Source: Nemertoderma westbladi
Lineage: Eukaryota; Xenacoelomorpha; Nemertodermatida; Nemertodermatidae
Length of the DNA: 64,000 bases
Assembly (NCBI GenBank): GCA_032718475.1
Contig: JAUCBJ010004543.1
Span: 62,001 to 126,000 of the forward strand
Direction of reading: 5' to 3'
Shown here: positions 57,901 to 60,002 of the stretch, one piece after another
Layout: every line of letters starts with the position of its first letter
Position numbering within the stretch: the first letter of the stretch is position 1
Program-made: the position numbers and the translations under genes
Notes under the pieces: generated by a model
Databases searched by the model: none
Told to the model about the DNA's origin: nothing
Seen by the model: the letters and a program-made list of their open reading frames with translations, nothing else

Positions 57901-58433
57901 ACTGATATTATTCTTCAACAACTATGTACCCACTCCACTATACCTACTTTATCGTTCTTTATGTTTTTCAGCCCCGCCGTGGTACTATAACCCGCTCCAG
58001 TGTCAGTCACAATGTTACCACCGGTTCAGACTCAGCTCTAAACACCACCGGTACCGCACCAAAACTTCAGCGCGCGGTGGCACCAAGCAGCAGTGACACC
58101 TCGGTGACCAGCAGCACCAAGGAGTTGGCGGGTCGGCTCTCTACCGAAGTGTCCACTCGTCGAGTGTCTAGCTACACCCGGGGGAGCCACACTCCCTGTC
58201 AGACTCACTCCAGTATAGTTCGGGGACACCACACCGCAGTGTCGCTGGCTGCTAAGGACGCCGCAACCAAAGAGACAGTAACCAAGCAACCGAGTAAACG
58301 ACGAGTCTCAGCGCCACCTAGTGAATCTCCCGCGTCATCGGGCCTACCGTCCCCCAGTGGCAGTGGGATTCCGCGAGCAGTGATTGGCAGTAAAAGCAAA
58401 ACTGACACAAAGAAAAAGGAATGGAGGAGATGA
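1269..58433 (+). CDS. MACF1/DST: Spectraplakin (MACF1/dystonin/Shot family), 5'-partial, 47 exons
   Basis: Giant cytolinker joining cytoskeletal systems. Domains seen in order: unrecognised leader, about 90 plakin-type repeats (exon 1), about 30 spectrin repeats (exons 2-40), SxIP linker (41), EF-hand pair (42-43), GAS2 domain (43-44, tail in 46) and a basic Ser-rich C-terminus with SxIP (47). The GAS2 core [13 protein letters not shown] and the tail [12 protein letters not shown] are family signatures. Every intron is GT-AG and every exon-to-exon phase agrees; exon lengths total 26,694 nt, divisible by three, giving 8,897 residues (8,833 if cassette exon 45 is skipped). The calponin-homology and plakin domains expected at the N-terminus are not in the window, so the first exon here is internal. 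By family knowledge EF-GAS2 binds the microtubule lattice and SxIP binds EB proteins. Exon edges were called by eye; isoforms that skip exon 1 or exon 45 are likely by analogy with fly and vertebrate genes. Confidence 0.93.
15606..15880 (+). repeat. In-frame 102-bp tandem repeat in exon 1, 2.6 copies
   Basis: Units begin at 15606, 15708 and 15810, each encoding [20 protein letters not shown] followed by [14 protein letters not shown] (34 residues); the third copy is cut short after the Lys. Copies differ at only a few nucleotides, so the duplication is recent. It lies between the last plakin repeat and the rod. Confidence 0.93.
16087..16250 (+). CDS. MACF1/DST: Spectraplakin exon 2: start of spectrin rod
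   Basis: Acceptor gatgcag before 16087, donor cag|gttggt after 16250; phase 1 in, 0 out. Encodes [20 protein letters not shown] then [10 protein letters not shown], a helix-A-like segment with the Trp typical of spectrin repeats. Confidence 0.85.
16395..16628 (+). CDS. MACF1/DST: Spectraplakin exon 3: spectrin repeat
   Basis: Acceptor tttttcag, donor gaaagg|gttggt; phase 0/0, 78 codons from [20 protein letters not shown] to MAMDKKER. Amphipathic helical sequence continuing the repeat begun in exon 2. Confidence 0.85.
16810..16956 (+). CDS. MACF1/DST: Spectraplakin exon 4: spectrin repeat
   Basis: Acceptor ctataacag, donor aatcag|gtatgt; phase 0/0, 49 codons starting [20 protein letters not shown] and ending EEKLQNNQ. 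Confidence 0.85.
16957..17386. other. Intron 4, nothing recognised
   Basis: 430 bp of AT-rich sequence with a CA/C-rich patch near 17150. No repeat family recognised. Confidence 0.6.
17387..17624 (+). CDS. MACF1/DST: Spectraplakin exon 5: spectrin repeat
   Basis: Acceptor tttattag, donor gaag|gtttgt; phase 0/1. Starts [20 protein letters not shown] and ends NNFNSAYE plus one base. Confidence 0.83.
17817..18094 (+). CDS. MACF1/DST: Spectraplakin exon 6: spectrin repeat
   Basis: Acceptor ttacag, donor ccag|gtgagg; phase 1/0. Encodes [20 protein letters not shown] through [14 protein letters not shown]. The palindromic repeat at 18113 begins 18 bp after this donor. Confidence 0.85.
18113..18206. 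repeat. Three perfect 22-bp palindromes, period 36
   Basis: The same 22-bp perfect palindrome (half-site CTAACTCAATA) occurs at 18113-18134, 18149-18170 and 18185-18206. Spacers differ slightly between copies while the palindromes are identical. Each can form an 11-bp hairpin in the pre-mRNA, starting 18 nt after the donor of exon 6. The rest of intron 6 (to 18661) is AT-rich and unremarkable. Confidence 0.95.
18662..18880 (+). CDS. MACF1/DST: Spectraplakin exon 7: spectrin repeat
   Basis: Acceptor ttttccca|g, donor acag|gtattg; phase 0/0, 73 codons from [20 protein letters not shown] to LDKISSIQ. Confidence 0.85.
19101..19268 (+). CDS. MACF1/DST: Spectraplakin exon 8: spectrin repeat
   Basis: Acceptor gtttccacag, donor aaag|gtttgt; phase 0/0, 56 codons [20 protein letters not shown] to [10 protein letters not shown]. 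The helix runs straight into exon 9, so no exon seems to be missing in the 2.3-kb intron that follows. Confidence 0.83.
19973..20519 (-). pseudogene. GC-rich island, coding-like on the minus strand, unrecognised
   Basis: On the minus strand a frame runs from about 20510 to 19973 broken by one TAG (20192-20194); it opens after a splice-acceptor-like ttacacacag with [20 protein letters not shown]. The plus strand is also open (20004-20519). Base composition is much more GC-rich than the surrounding intron. I do not recognise the protein. It could be a decayed transposon ORF, a retrocopy or chance openness from high GC. Confidence 0.25.
20838..20915 (+). mobile_element. tRNA-like SINE fragment
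   Basis: Box-B-like AGTTCGATCCC at 20889-20899, preceded about 45 bp upstream by a box-A-like GTTAGAGCG, as in tRNA-derived SINE heads. No clear body or tail was identified. Confidence 0.45.
21591..24486 (+). CDS. MACF1/DST: Spectraplakin exon 9: long rod exon, about 8-9 spectrin repeats
   Basis: Acceptor tccatttcag, donor cgaacg|gtaagt; phase 0/1; 965 codons in one exon. Helix-A tryptophans recur in [62 protein letters not shown] and [14 protein letters not shown]. Other rod exons are 120-330 bp, so the introns here were probably lost. The 3' half (about 23,700-24,400) is clearly richer in G+C than any other rod exon. Confidence 0.92.
24487..24986. other. Intron 9, nothing recognised
   Basis: AT-rich with a C-rich tract (about 24770-24810). 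No mobile element recognised. Confidence 0.6.
24987..25117 (+). CDS. MACF1/DST: Spectraplakin exon 10
   Basis: Acceptor tatattttag, donor agccaa|gtaagt; phase 1/0. Encodes [20 protein letters not shown], then a Ser/Thr-rich stretch ending LKSRSQ. Confidence 0.82.
25241..25521 (-). mobile_element. tRNA-derived SINE with Ceph-like core
   Basis: On the minus strand: box A TGGTGTAGTGG, box B GGGTTCGATCC (about 25460-25471), a central CTTGCATCC...TAAATGAGTACTAG region (about 25354-25391) like the Ceph SINE core, and a (TTTAC)n tail at 25241-25262. It sits in intron 10. Confidence 0.75.
25637..25778 (+). CDS. MACF1/DST: Spectraplakin exon 11
   Basis: Acceptor aatttttag, donor ctatag|gttagc; phase 0/1. 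Encodes [20 protein letters not shown] to [10 protein letters not shown]. Confidence 0.82.
25913..26070 (+). CDS. MACF1/DST: Spectraplakin exon 12
   Basis: Acceptor taattgtag, donor gattgg|gttagt; phase 1/0. Encodes [20 protein letters not shown] to [10 protein letters not shown]. Confidence 0.82.
26071..26606. other. Intron 12, nothing recognised
   Basis: AT-rich. A short imperfect inverted repeat of CCCCCATGTGCAATTG / CAATTGTGCACGGGGG lies near 26333-26360 (overlapping arms). No gene. Confidence 0.5.
26607..26819 (+). CDS. MACF1/DST: Spectraplakin exon 13
   Basis: Acceptor acattgtag, donor ctgaag|gtttgt; phase 0/0, 71 codons [20 protein letters not shown] to QSQRDLLK. Confidence 0.84.
27080..27244 (+). 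CDS. MACF1/DST: Spectraplakin exon 14
   Basis: Acceptor tttattctag, donor atttg|gttagt; phase 0/0, 55 codons [20 protein letters not shown] to YSSDVTNL. Confidence 0.82.
27467..27713 (+). CDS. MACF1/DST: Spectraplakin exon 15
   Basis: Acceptor atccccgcag, donor caatg|gttagt; phase 0/1. Contains helix [17 protein letters not shown] and then the helix-B region [20 protein letters not shown]. Confidence 0.86.
27888..28114 (+). CDS. MACF1/DST: Spectraplakin exon 16
   Basis: Acceptor tttcgcatag, donor taaag|gttagt; phase 1/0. Encodes [20 protein letters not shown] to SDIVALK. Confidence 0.84.
28225..28320 (+). mobile_element. tRNA-like SINE head
   Basis: Box B TGTTCGAGCCC at 28282-28292 and a box-A-like TAGTTAGGTTGTTAGAG near 28238. 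It is followed by non-repeated sequence and a poly-C run near 28371-28384. Lies in intron 16. Confidence 0.5.
28651..28983 (+). CDS. MACF1/DST: Spectraplakin exon 17
   Basis: Acceptor atatacttag, donor caatca|gtaagt; phase 0/0, 111 codons. Helix A is [14 protein letters not shown]. Confidence 0.86.
28984..29366. other. Intron 17, nothing recognised
   Basis: AT-rich; begins with two diverged copies of an AACAGCCAATCA-like segment near 29005 and 29037. No gene. Confidence 0.55.
29367..29552 (+). CDS. MACF1/DST: Spectraplakin exon 18
   Basis: Acceptor ttatcgtag, donor aaaag|gtaata; phase 0/0, 62 codons [20 protein letters not shown] to VRLSHLEK. Confidence 0.84.
29651..29776 (+). CDS. MACF1/DST: Spectraplakin exon 19
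   Basis: Acceptor aactttcag, donor tagag|gttagt; phase 0/0, 42 codons [20 protein letters not shown] to LRSTLE. Confidence 0.83.
29905..30111 (+). CDS. MACF1/DST: Spectraplakin exon 20
   Basis: Acceptor gtttctatag, donor gtgag|gtaagt; phase 0/0, 69 codons [20 protein letters not shown] to ITKQRE. Confidence 0.85.
30261..30526 (+). CDS. MACF1/DST: Spectraplakin exon 21
   Basis: Acceptor caattacag, donor atacag|gtgggt; phase 0/2. Encodes [20 protein letters not shown] to KSITDQY plus two bases. A 30-bp satellite starts at the first intron base. Confidence 0.86.
30527..32110. repeat. 30-bp satellite filling intron 21, about 53 units
   Basis: Unit about 30 bp, core GGTTACTAGTTGGGTGTAAC followed by ATAAAGTA. 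It begins on the first base of the donor of exon 21. The left part (to about 30,930) carries the TATAGGTTAC variant, the right part the TACCGGTTAC variant. In the right part several variant units recur in the same order, giving a higher-order repeat of roughly 150-180 bp (seen from 31463, 31625, 31775 and 31955). Open frames across it are repeat artefacts. Confidence 0.95.
32231..32417 (+). CDS. MACF1/DST: Spectraplakin exon 22
   Basis: Acceptor cttcgtacag, donor ttaag|gtaagt; phase 2/0. Encodes [20 protein letters not shown] and helix [17 protein letters not shown]. Confidence 0.86.
32470..32711 (-). mobile_element. tRNA-derived SINE with Ceph-like core
   Basis: On the minus strand, in order: box A TAGCTCAGTTGG (32689-32700), box B GGTTCAGCCCC (32646-32656), then CCTTTCATCC and GTCGATAAAATGAGTACCAG (about 32594-32630), the Ceph-domain pattern of invertebrate SINEs. 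The 3' part (GATAGGAG, GCGCCCACCCCTACC, CTATCGAAAGAGGAGCC) is the source-like single copy of the window-start minisatellite. The tRNA-like head cannot fold a normal T arm, so it is not a tRNA gene. Confidence 0.8.
32839..33051 (+). CDS. MACF1/DST: Spectraplakin exon 23
   Basis: Acceptor attcatttcag, donor gatgag|gttagt; phase 0/0, 71 codons [20 protein letters not shown] to VVIQELDE. Confidence 0.86.
33052..33702. other. Intron 23, nothing recognised
   Basis: AT-rich, 651 bp, no repeat family recognised. Confidence 0.6.
33703..33925 (+). CDS. MACF1/DST: Spectraplakin exon 24
   Basis: Acceptor tattaatag, donor cgagag|gtaagt; phase 0/1. Encodes [20 protein letters not shown] to GDSGSR. Confidence 0.85.
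34061..34287 (+). CDS. MACF1/DST: Spectraplakin exon 25
   Basis: Acceptor gcgttacag, donor atgcag|gtcaga; phase 1/0. Encodes [20 protein letters not shown] to KEQIDVMQ. Confidence 0.85.
34391..34615 (+). CDS. MACF1/DST: Spectraplakin exon 26
   Basis: Acceptor attattcag, donor ttgcg|gtaagt; phase 0/0, 75 codons [20 protein letters not shown] to TKYAADVA. Confidence 0.86.
34793..34968 (+). CDS. MACF1/DST: Spectraplakin exon 27
   Basis: Acceptor atctttcag, donor atgag|gtatgt; phase 0/2. Helix A is [20 protein letters not shown]. Confidence 0.86.
35099..35352 (+). mobile_element. tRNA-derived SINE with Ceph-like core
   Basis: Box A TGGTCTAGTGG (35106-35116), box B GGTACGATCCC (35149-35159), core CTTTCATCC...GGTCGATAAATGGGAACTGG (35222-35256). 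Occupies most of intron 27 and ends next to the acceptor of exon 28. Confidence 0.78.
35355..35481 (+). CDS. MACF1/DST: Spectraplakin exon 28
   Basis: Acceptor gtttatag, donor gatcag|gtgagt; phase 2/0. Encodes [20 protein letters not shown], then [15 protein letters not shown], a helix C. A SINE ends just before this acceptor. Confidence 0.84.
35616..35897 (+). CDS. MACF1/DST: Spectraplakin exon 29
   Basis: Acceptor attacccag, donor ctcaaa|gttagt; phase 0/0, 94 codons covering most of one repeat; helix [17 protein letters not shown], helix C end TDRWKELLK. Confidence 0.86.
35898..36766. other. Intron 29, nothing recognised
   Basis: 869 bp, AT-rich. A patch at 36140-36440 with ACGAGCTAAACGAG and repeated CGCCG-type words may be an old transposon but shows no clear termini. 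Confidence 0.5.
36767..36940 (+). CDS. MACF1/DST: Spectraplakin exon 30
   Basis: Acceptor gtaatgcag, donor cacgag|gttggt; phase 0/0, 58 codons with helix [17 protein letters not shown]. Confidence 0.85.
37093..37223 (+). CDS. MACF1/DST: Spectraplakin exon 31
   Basis: Acceptor ctcatctag, donor gacaa|gttagt; phase 0/2. Encodes [20 protein letters not shown] to RSLNLLD. Confidence 0.82.
37224..37587. other. Intron 31, nothing recognised
   Basis: 364 bp between exons 31 and 32. A GC-richer patch at about 37365-37450 is open in two frames but carries no recognisable domain and no matching splice phase. Confidence 0.5.
37588..37783 (+). CDS. MACF1/DST: Spectraplakin exon 32
   Basis: Acceptor tattctcag, donor cacaga|gtgggt; phase 2/0. 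Encodes [20 protein letters not shown] and helix [16 protein letters not shown]. Confidence 0.85.
37907..38113 (+). CDS. MACF1/DST: Spectraplakin exon 33
   Basis: Acceptor gtttcttag, donor acccag|gtgagt; phase 0/0, 69 codons [20 protein letters not shown] to GYKKATQ. Confidence 0.86.
38303..38455 (+). CDS. MACF1/DST: Spectraplakin exon 34
   Basis: Acceptor ttctttag, donor aaacag|gtgagt; phase 0/0. Encodes [20 protein letters not shown] and ends [14 protein letters not shown], continued by exon 35 across a 5.1-kb intron full of transposons; MACF1 reads continuously across this junction. Confidence 0.87.
38552..38950. mobile_element. Short MITE with piggyBac-like termini
   Basis: Starts at TTAA (38552-38555) followed by GACCCCTGGGCCCATATATG and ends with the inverted form CATATGGGCCCCTGGGCTCC then AAGGGGGT. 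Imperfect inverted ends of about 27 bp with GGGCCC cores are typical of piggyBac-type MITEs. A right-hand TTAA is not obvious, so the right edge is uncertain. Confidence 0.5.
39110..40884. mobile_element. DNA transposon, non-autonomous, 15-bp TIR, 2-bp target duplication
   Basis: Ends are CCCAGTAAAAAATCC (39110-39124) and its perfect inverse (40870-40884). Both subterminal regions are packed with TACGAATG / CATTCGTA words in both orientations. Flanks read tatagtacAG[element]AGtagtatag, while the uninterrupted paralogue at about 41074-41091 reads tatagtacagtagtatag, so the target duplication is AG. No transposase ORF is visible inside. Superfamily not assigned; short duplication and dense subterminal repeats recall CACTA-type elements. 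Confidence 0.82.
40063..40287. mobile_element. Nested MITE inside the 39110-40884 element
   Basis: Inverted arms of about 50 bp: AGGTGAGATAAATATTGACA...AAAACTACTGTA on the left (about 40064-40112) and its inverse on the right (about 40232-40285), around a poly-G tract near 40158-40176. Confidence 0.65.
41257..42573 (+). CDS. piggyBac-like transposase, internally deleted
   Basis: 438 codons from ATG 41257 (an upstream in-frame ATG at 41200 lies in the tandem repeat). Acidic N-terminus ([20 protein letters not shown]), then the start of the DDE_Tnp_1_7 domain ([18 protein letters not shown]), then a jump after TSDEEMMK to the C-terminal third: [39 protein letters not shown]. It ends with a cysteine-rich zinc-finger ([19 protein letters not shown]). 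The family is usually 550-600 residues; the missing block of roughly 150-200 residues contains the first two catalytic aspartates, so it cannot transpose. The reading frame is intact despite the deletion. It lies in intron 34 of the spectraplakin, same strand. Confidence 0.85.
   Translation: MPMDGDVIHRQTRRGVSEIQLVVLPDADVSDPDNCSDDGEDFPGFVESSSDSDSSLGEEEFHGFDIPVVVGMEATPQKQPAKPCKSSTGTGSSKYGSFKWRKEKKNKMGVLKPLVPCVPQWKGALGDKPDKVDEPIDYFKLYFTEEMINLISVESNLFAVQSLSKFRTSDEEMMKNEDDEERGRGSCDSKVDANSGLAIVRWVDNRVVQLASTHVSIAPVGQVKRWCKKERKKILVDQPAIVAEYNKAMGGTDLFDMLRSLYTCNHRCDKWYRRVFLWVLNVAVVNSWLHYRRSCNQLGIAVKKRYDLLRFTASVASSLILCDKAPPSLSRKRGRPGTATPPVSIDSPARSLGSIPSTPVSSSSPDPASARSRFHNPSLREPSMNIRKDVIAHFPTMVDVKCRLRCRQCKLKTQVKCMKCLVFLCIRPDRNCFVEYHC
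43145..43195. mobile_element. Solitary piggyBac-like terminus
   Basis: CACCCTTTGAAACCCGGGGG followed by CCCATATATGACCC resembles the end of the MITE at 38552-38950. Orientation is that of a left end, so it does not simply close the transposase element. The remaining 400 bp before exon 35 is AT-rich. Confidence 0.4.
43598..43897 (+). CDS. MACF1/DST: Spectraplakin exon 35
   Basis: Acceptor tccctccctcag, donor cacaag|gtaatt; phase 0/0, exactly 100 codons. [20 protein letters not shown] and then [17 protein letters not shown] resemble the penultimate MACF1 repeats closely. Confidence 0.9.
43898..44383. other. Intron 35, nothing recognised
   Basis: 486 bp, very AT-rich from 44200 on. Confidence 0.6.
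44384..44556 (+). CDS. MACF1/DST: Spectraplakin exon 36
   Basis: Acceptor gtttcctag, donor ggaaga|gtaagt; phase 0/2. Encodes [20 protein letters not shown] to NKEHRLE. Confidence 0.86.
44695..44869 (+). CDS. MACF1/DST: Spectraplakin exon 37
   Basis: Acceptor caatatag, donor ttacag|gttggt; phase 2/0. Helix A is [20 protein letters not shown], as in MACF1/DST. Confidence 0.88.
45026..45146 (+). CDS. MACF1/DST: Spectraplakin exon 38
   Basis: Acceptor tttattgcag, donor atcgg|gtgggt; phase 0/1. Encodes [20 protein letters not shown] to LKNWLTVLS. Confidence 0.84.
45147..45610. other. Intron 38, nothing recognised
   Basis: 464 bp, no repeat family or gene seen. Confidence 0.6.
45611..45786 (+). 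CDS. MACF1/DST: Spectraplakin exon 39
   Basis: Acceptor gtatttgtag, donor gaggag|gtacgt; phase 1/0. Encodes [20 protein letters not shown] and helix [19 protein letters not shown] of the last spectrin repeat. Confidence 0.87.
45919..46154 (+). CDS. MACF1/DST: Spectraplakin exon 40: end of rod, Pro/Arg-rich linker
   Basis: Acceptor ctcacctag, donor cgacag|gtgagt; phase 0/2. [20 protein letters not shown] ends the last repeat; then [20 protein letters not shown], a disordered basic linker. Confidence 0.88.
46155..46580. other. Intron 40, nothing recognised
   Basis: 426 bp, AT-rich, no repeat or gene seen. Confidence 0.6.
46581..46797 (+). CDS. MACF1/DST: Spectraplakin exon 41: SxIP linker and start of EF-hand module
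   Basis: Acceptor ccggtttag, donor atacag|gtaact; phase 2/0. Begins [19 protein letters not shown] (46582-46593) fits the SxIP EB-binding motif in a basic context. Ends [16 protein letters not shown], the conserved lead-in to the EF-hands. Confidence 0.9.
46903..47089 (+). CDS. MACF1/DST: Spectraplakin exon 42: EF-hand 1
   Basis: Acceptor catcttccag, donor gagcg|gtaagt; phase 0/1. The calcium loop [12 protein letters not shown] lies at 47029-47064 with Asp at loop positions 1, 3 and 5 and Glu at 12, so it should bind calcium. It is preceded by [20 protein letters not shown] as in MACF1. Confidence 0.94.
47110..47666. repeat. 36-bp minisatellite filling intron 42, with CRE octamers
   Basis: Unit about 36 bp: GTTTGTGACGTCATCCCCCT then CTCTGTCTCCCTTGTG. 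It runs from 20 bp after the donor of exon 42 to the acceptor of exon 43, whose pyrimidine tract is the last unit. Eleven units hold a perfect TGACGTCA (47115, 47272, 47309, 47393, 47429, 47464, 47499, 47535, 47571, 47607, 47643). Units in the left half are more diverged. Confidence 0.95.
47668..47900 (+). CDS. MACF1/DST: Spectraplakin exon 43: EF-hand 2 and start of GAS2
   Basis: Acceptor tctccccag, donor taccag|gtaaat; phase 1/0. Loop [12 protein letters not shown] at 47715-47750 is a full calcium loop. Then [20 protein letters not shown] opens the GAS2 domain with its cysteine cluster. The polypyrimidine tract is made of the preceding minisatellite. Confidence 0.94.
47970..48916. mobile_element. 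Foldback-type element, TIRs built of 22-24-bp repeats
   Basis: Left end GGTTGTGTACAAAACACAGA and perfect inverse at the right end. Both arms continue as tandem units CCCCCCCAGGTACAAAACAC (left 47985-48190, right about 48815-48900). Flanked by a 10-bp direct repeat GTTTTTTGTA (47960-47969 and 48917-48926), taken as target duplication. No ORF that is not repeat. Lies in intron 43. Inverted arms made of tandem repeats define foldback elements. Confidence 0.82.
48508..48660. repeat. Hairpin repeat inside the foldback element
   Basis: AGTTCCCAAAAGGCACTTTG at about 48510, its inverse form GTGCTTTTTGGGAACT near 48596-48611, and a third direct copy AGTTCCCTAAAGGCACTTTG near 48631. The first two can form a stem of about 26 bp. 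Confidence 0.7.
48984..49101 (+). CDS. MACF1/DST: Spectraplakin exon 44: GAS2 core
   Basis: Acceptor ttgtttcag, donor tagag|gtgagt; phase 0/1. Encodes [39 protein letters not shown], the most conserved part of the microtubule-binding GAS2 fold. Confidence 0.95.
49404..50179. mobile_element. MITE with about 80-bp inverted ends, intron 44
   Basis: Left end ACAGTCTTGCACGGCTCGGT, right end the inverse ACCGAGC-like form finishing GAGCAAGACTGT at 50179. Arms continue through GACACCCATTGGGTGTCATA for about 80 bp. A third, internal copy of the end lies at about 49830-49885. The word TGACACCCA recurs throughout. No clear target duplication. The element stops 25 bp before the acceptor of exon 45. Confidence 0.85.
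50205..50396 (+). CDS. MACF1/DST: Spectraplakin exon 45: probable alternative cassette
   Basis: Acceptor tctccattag, donor gtcaag|gtaata; phase 1/1, 192 nt. Encodes [20 protein letters not shown] and then a Ser/Thr/Pro-rich basic stretch with the near-repeat [10 protein letters not shown] / [10 protein letters not shown]. Phase fits both neighbours. Skipping it joins NDPCR directly to [13 protein letters not shown], the arrangement conserved in MACF1/DST, so it is best read as a lineage-specific cassette. Its function is unknown; basic low-complexity sequence next to GAS2 could add microtubule affinity. Confidence 0.72.
50397..50850. other. Start of intron 45, nothing recognised
   Basis: AT-rich, no gene; leads into the 53-bp satellite. 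Confidence 0.55.
50851..53335. repeat. 53-bp satellite in intron 45, about 47 units
   Basis: Unit about 53 bp: GAATCCGCGTTTTACACCCC, TTCCCGGATACAGTAACACT, TTGTAATTAACTT. Between about 51,300 and 52,450 two variants (GAATCAGCG...GGATACAG and GTGAATCCGCG...GGATCCAG) often alternate, giving 106-bp dimers. Edges are more diverged; after 53335 it decays into GGATCC-rich sequence to about 53440. Confidence 0.95.
53441..54151. other. End of intron 45, nothing recognised
   Basis: AT-rich with a poly-G tract near 53670-53695. No gene. Confidence 0.55.
54152..54315 (+). CDS. MACF1/DST: Spectraplakin exon 46: GAS2 tail
   Basis: Acceptor gtttatttag, donor tacaaa|gtaagt; phase 1/0. Encodes [20 protein letters not shown] and a Ser-rich tail ending QSQPQQIYK. 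Its last 35 bases and the donor are the founder unit of the 46-bp satellite filling the next intron. Confidence 0.93.
54281..57830 (+). repeat. 46-bp exon-plus-donor satellite, about 77 units
   Basis: Unit: TTAGTTCCCAAAGTCAACCG, CAGCAAATATACAAA, GTAAGTACATA. The first unit (54281-54326) contains the last 35 bases of exon 46 followed by its donor GTAAGT. Most later units keep ACAAA|GTAAGTACA unchanged while the exonic part varies (CAACCG/CAATCG, CGCGACAAA, AATAAAGAT). The array runs nearly to exon 47. Confidence 0.97.
57972..58433 (+). CDS. MACF1/DST: Spectraplakin exon 47: C-terminus with SxIP motif, stop
   Basis: Acceptor tgtttttcag; phase 0 in; stop tga at 58431-58433. 153 residues, basic and Ser/Thr-rich, starting [19 protein letters not shown] at 58362-58373 followed by RAVIGSKSK is a good SxIP (EB1-binding) motif 23 residues from the end, as expected for a plus-end-tracking spectraplakin C-terminus. 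Confidence 0.93.
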   Translation, partial: PRRGTITRSSVSHNVTTGSDSALNTTGTAPKLQRAVAPSSSDTSVTSSTKELAGRLSTEVSTRRVSSYTRGSHTPCQTHSSIVRGHHTAVSLAAKDAATKETVTKQPSKRRVSAPPSESPASSGLPSPSGSGIPRAVIGSKSKTDTKKKEWRR

Positions 58434-59044
58434 CCAATAGCAATGCGGGGAAGTTTAGACTGAAACTGAAAGTATTTTATAGTCGGCGTTGCTTCTCTTT
58501 TCTATCTCATTTACGTAATAGTTTTTGTTAGGAATTATTTTTGTTTACTTTACATGTTGTAACTTGGTGGTTGTTAATAATACCAGTAATGGTGCTGCAT
58601 ACATACATGAACGATCAATAGCAAACACAATTATTTACTATACTGTCCGTATATACAATCAATGGATAATTCCTACTATTAGAAATTTATGATTTGCTGC
58701 AGAATTTTAATGTTGAATTTAAATAATATTATTTAGTTTTCTTAGTTTACCTTATATTTCTATTCATCTTAAATTTGTGCTCTAGATAAATGTTGCTTAT
58801 ACCTCTTTAGGAATTTATTATTTTCTTTCCAGGATCATTATACCTAAGAGTCTGGCTTTGCCGGTTATTATTTTTGCTTGTAATAAATATTTGTTTACTA
58901 TTTTAAATGTTGTTGTATATTTATATAATAAATGTTATGTAATAGTTTATTGCTGGAAAGTTGTTTGTTTATATTTGAAATGTTGGAATTATTACAGTCT
59001 GCTTTATTATTTTCCTATTTTGCTTTTTACTTATCTGGTATGGT
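58434..59044 (+). other. Presumed 3' UTR and flank
   Basis: T-rich sequence after the spectraplakin stop codon, no repeats; holds the two AATAAA candidates. Confidence 0.55.
58882..58932 (+). promoter_or_regulatory. Candidate poly(A) signals
   Basis: AATAAA occurs at 58882-58887 and 58927-58932, about 450-500 bp after the stop codon, in a T-rich context. Either could end the spectraplakin transcript; in sequence this AT-rich the hexamer alone is weak evidence. Confidence 0.4.
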
Positions 59045-59412
59045 ATGATTGAAGTTCCATGGAGTGTCCAGGCATCCTAGTGCCCGGACGTCCGGATATC
59101 CGGCCAACTTAGGAACGGACAGATGGGCAGACTGACTAGTTTACTGGATGTCCAGATTGCAGAATTCAGGGCAGTCATTCGGACAGTTTGCCTGAAAGAG
59201 AAGACAGTTCAGCCAGATTTCTGGACATCTGAGCAACCCGTGTACCTGGACATTTACACGATTTTGGAATGGACAAATAGGTAGACAGACAAGTTTAATG
59301 GACGCGCCCAGATTTGCCAAATTCCGGACAGTAGTTTGGAAAATTTGCCCGAAAAAAAAACATTTTTCCAGATTTCTGCACATCCGTGCTTTTTAGTGCC
59401 TGGACGTCCAGT
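59045..59412. repeat. About 165-bp direct repeat, two diverged copies
   Basis: Copy 1 (about 59060-59229) and copy 2 (about 59230-59390) share GGACA-ATGGGCAGAC / GGACAAATAGGTAGACAGAC and CCAGATTTCTGGACATC / CCAGATTTCTGCACATC; a third copy begins with TAGTGCCTGGACGTCCAG. Open frames across it have no coding character. Confidence 0.7.
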
Positions 59413-59419
59413 ATGTTAT

Positions 59420-59645
59420 AGAACTACGTTCTAAAACTGTTCTAGAGCGCAGTTCTAAAATTGTGTTCTAATATTATGTTCTAAACTGTGTTCTAGAACT
59501 GCGTTCTAGAACTGTGTTCTAGAACTGCGTTCTAGAACTGTGTTCTAGAACTGCGTTCTAAAACTTCGTTCTAAAACTGTGTTCTTGAACTGCTTCCTTG
59601 AACTGTGTTCTAAAATTATGTTCTAGAACTGCTTTCTAAAACTGA
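59420..59645. repeat. 13-bp array of TTCTAGAA palindromes
   Basis: Unit TTCTAGAACTGYG. Perfect TTCTAGAA at 59491, 59504, 59517, 59530, 59543 and 59621, with diverged units on both sides. Confidence 0.92.
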
Positions 59646-60002
59646 AACTGAGATATGAATAGAAAAAATACAGTTATATAAGAATTATTAATTAATTATT
59701 GGTAATATGTCAACAACTGATATAAACCAAATATTTGAAACACACAAAGTTAACATATCAGTTCAGGAAATAAGCAGCTTTACATCACCATTTTTATGTT
59801 AATAATTAATTAATTAGTTCTAGTTAATATAAATTATCAATCGCGAGTCTCCAATACACATTGACATTTCAACTTGGTAGAAACCCATCTCTATGCAGTG
59901 AGTGTAGTATTAGCGGCGTTGTGTAGCTCATTATAATTACCCAAACTTCAATTTTGTAGGACCGGCCTGCCTACAAGCAATAGACCCACTCCCCAGGTAT
60001 TC

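Noticed and set aside
59420-59645. A full heat-shock element
   Set aside because: The gap between GAA and the next TTC is 5 bp, not the 2 bp of a continuous element, so only isolated half-pairs fit.
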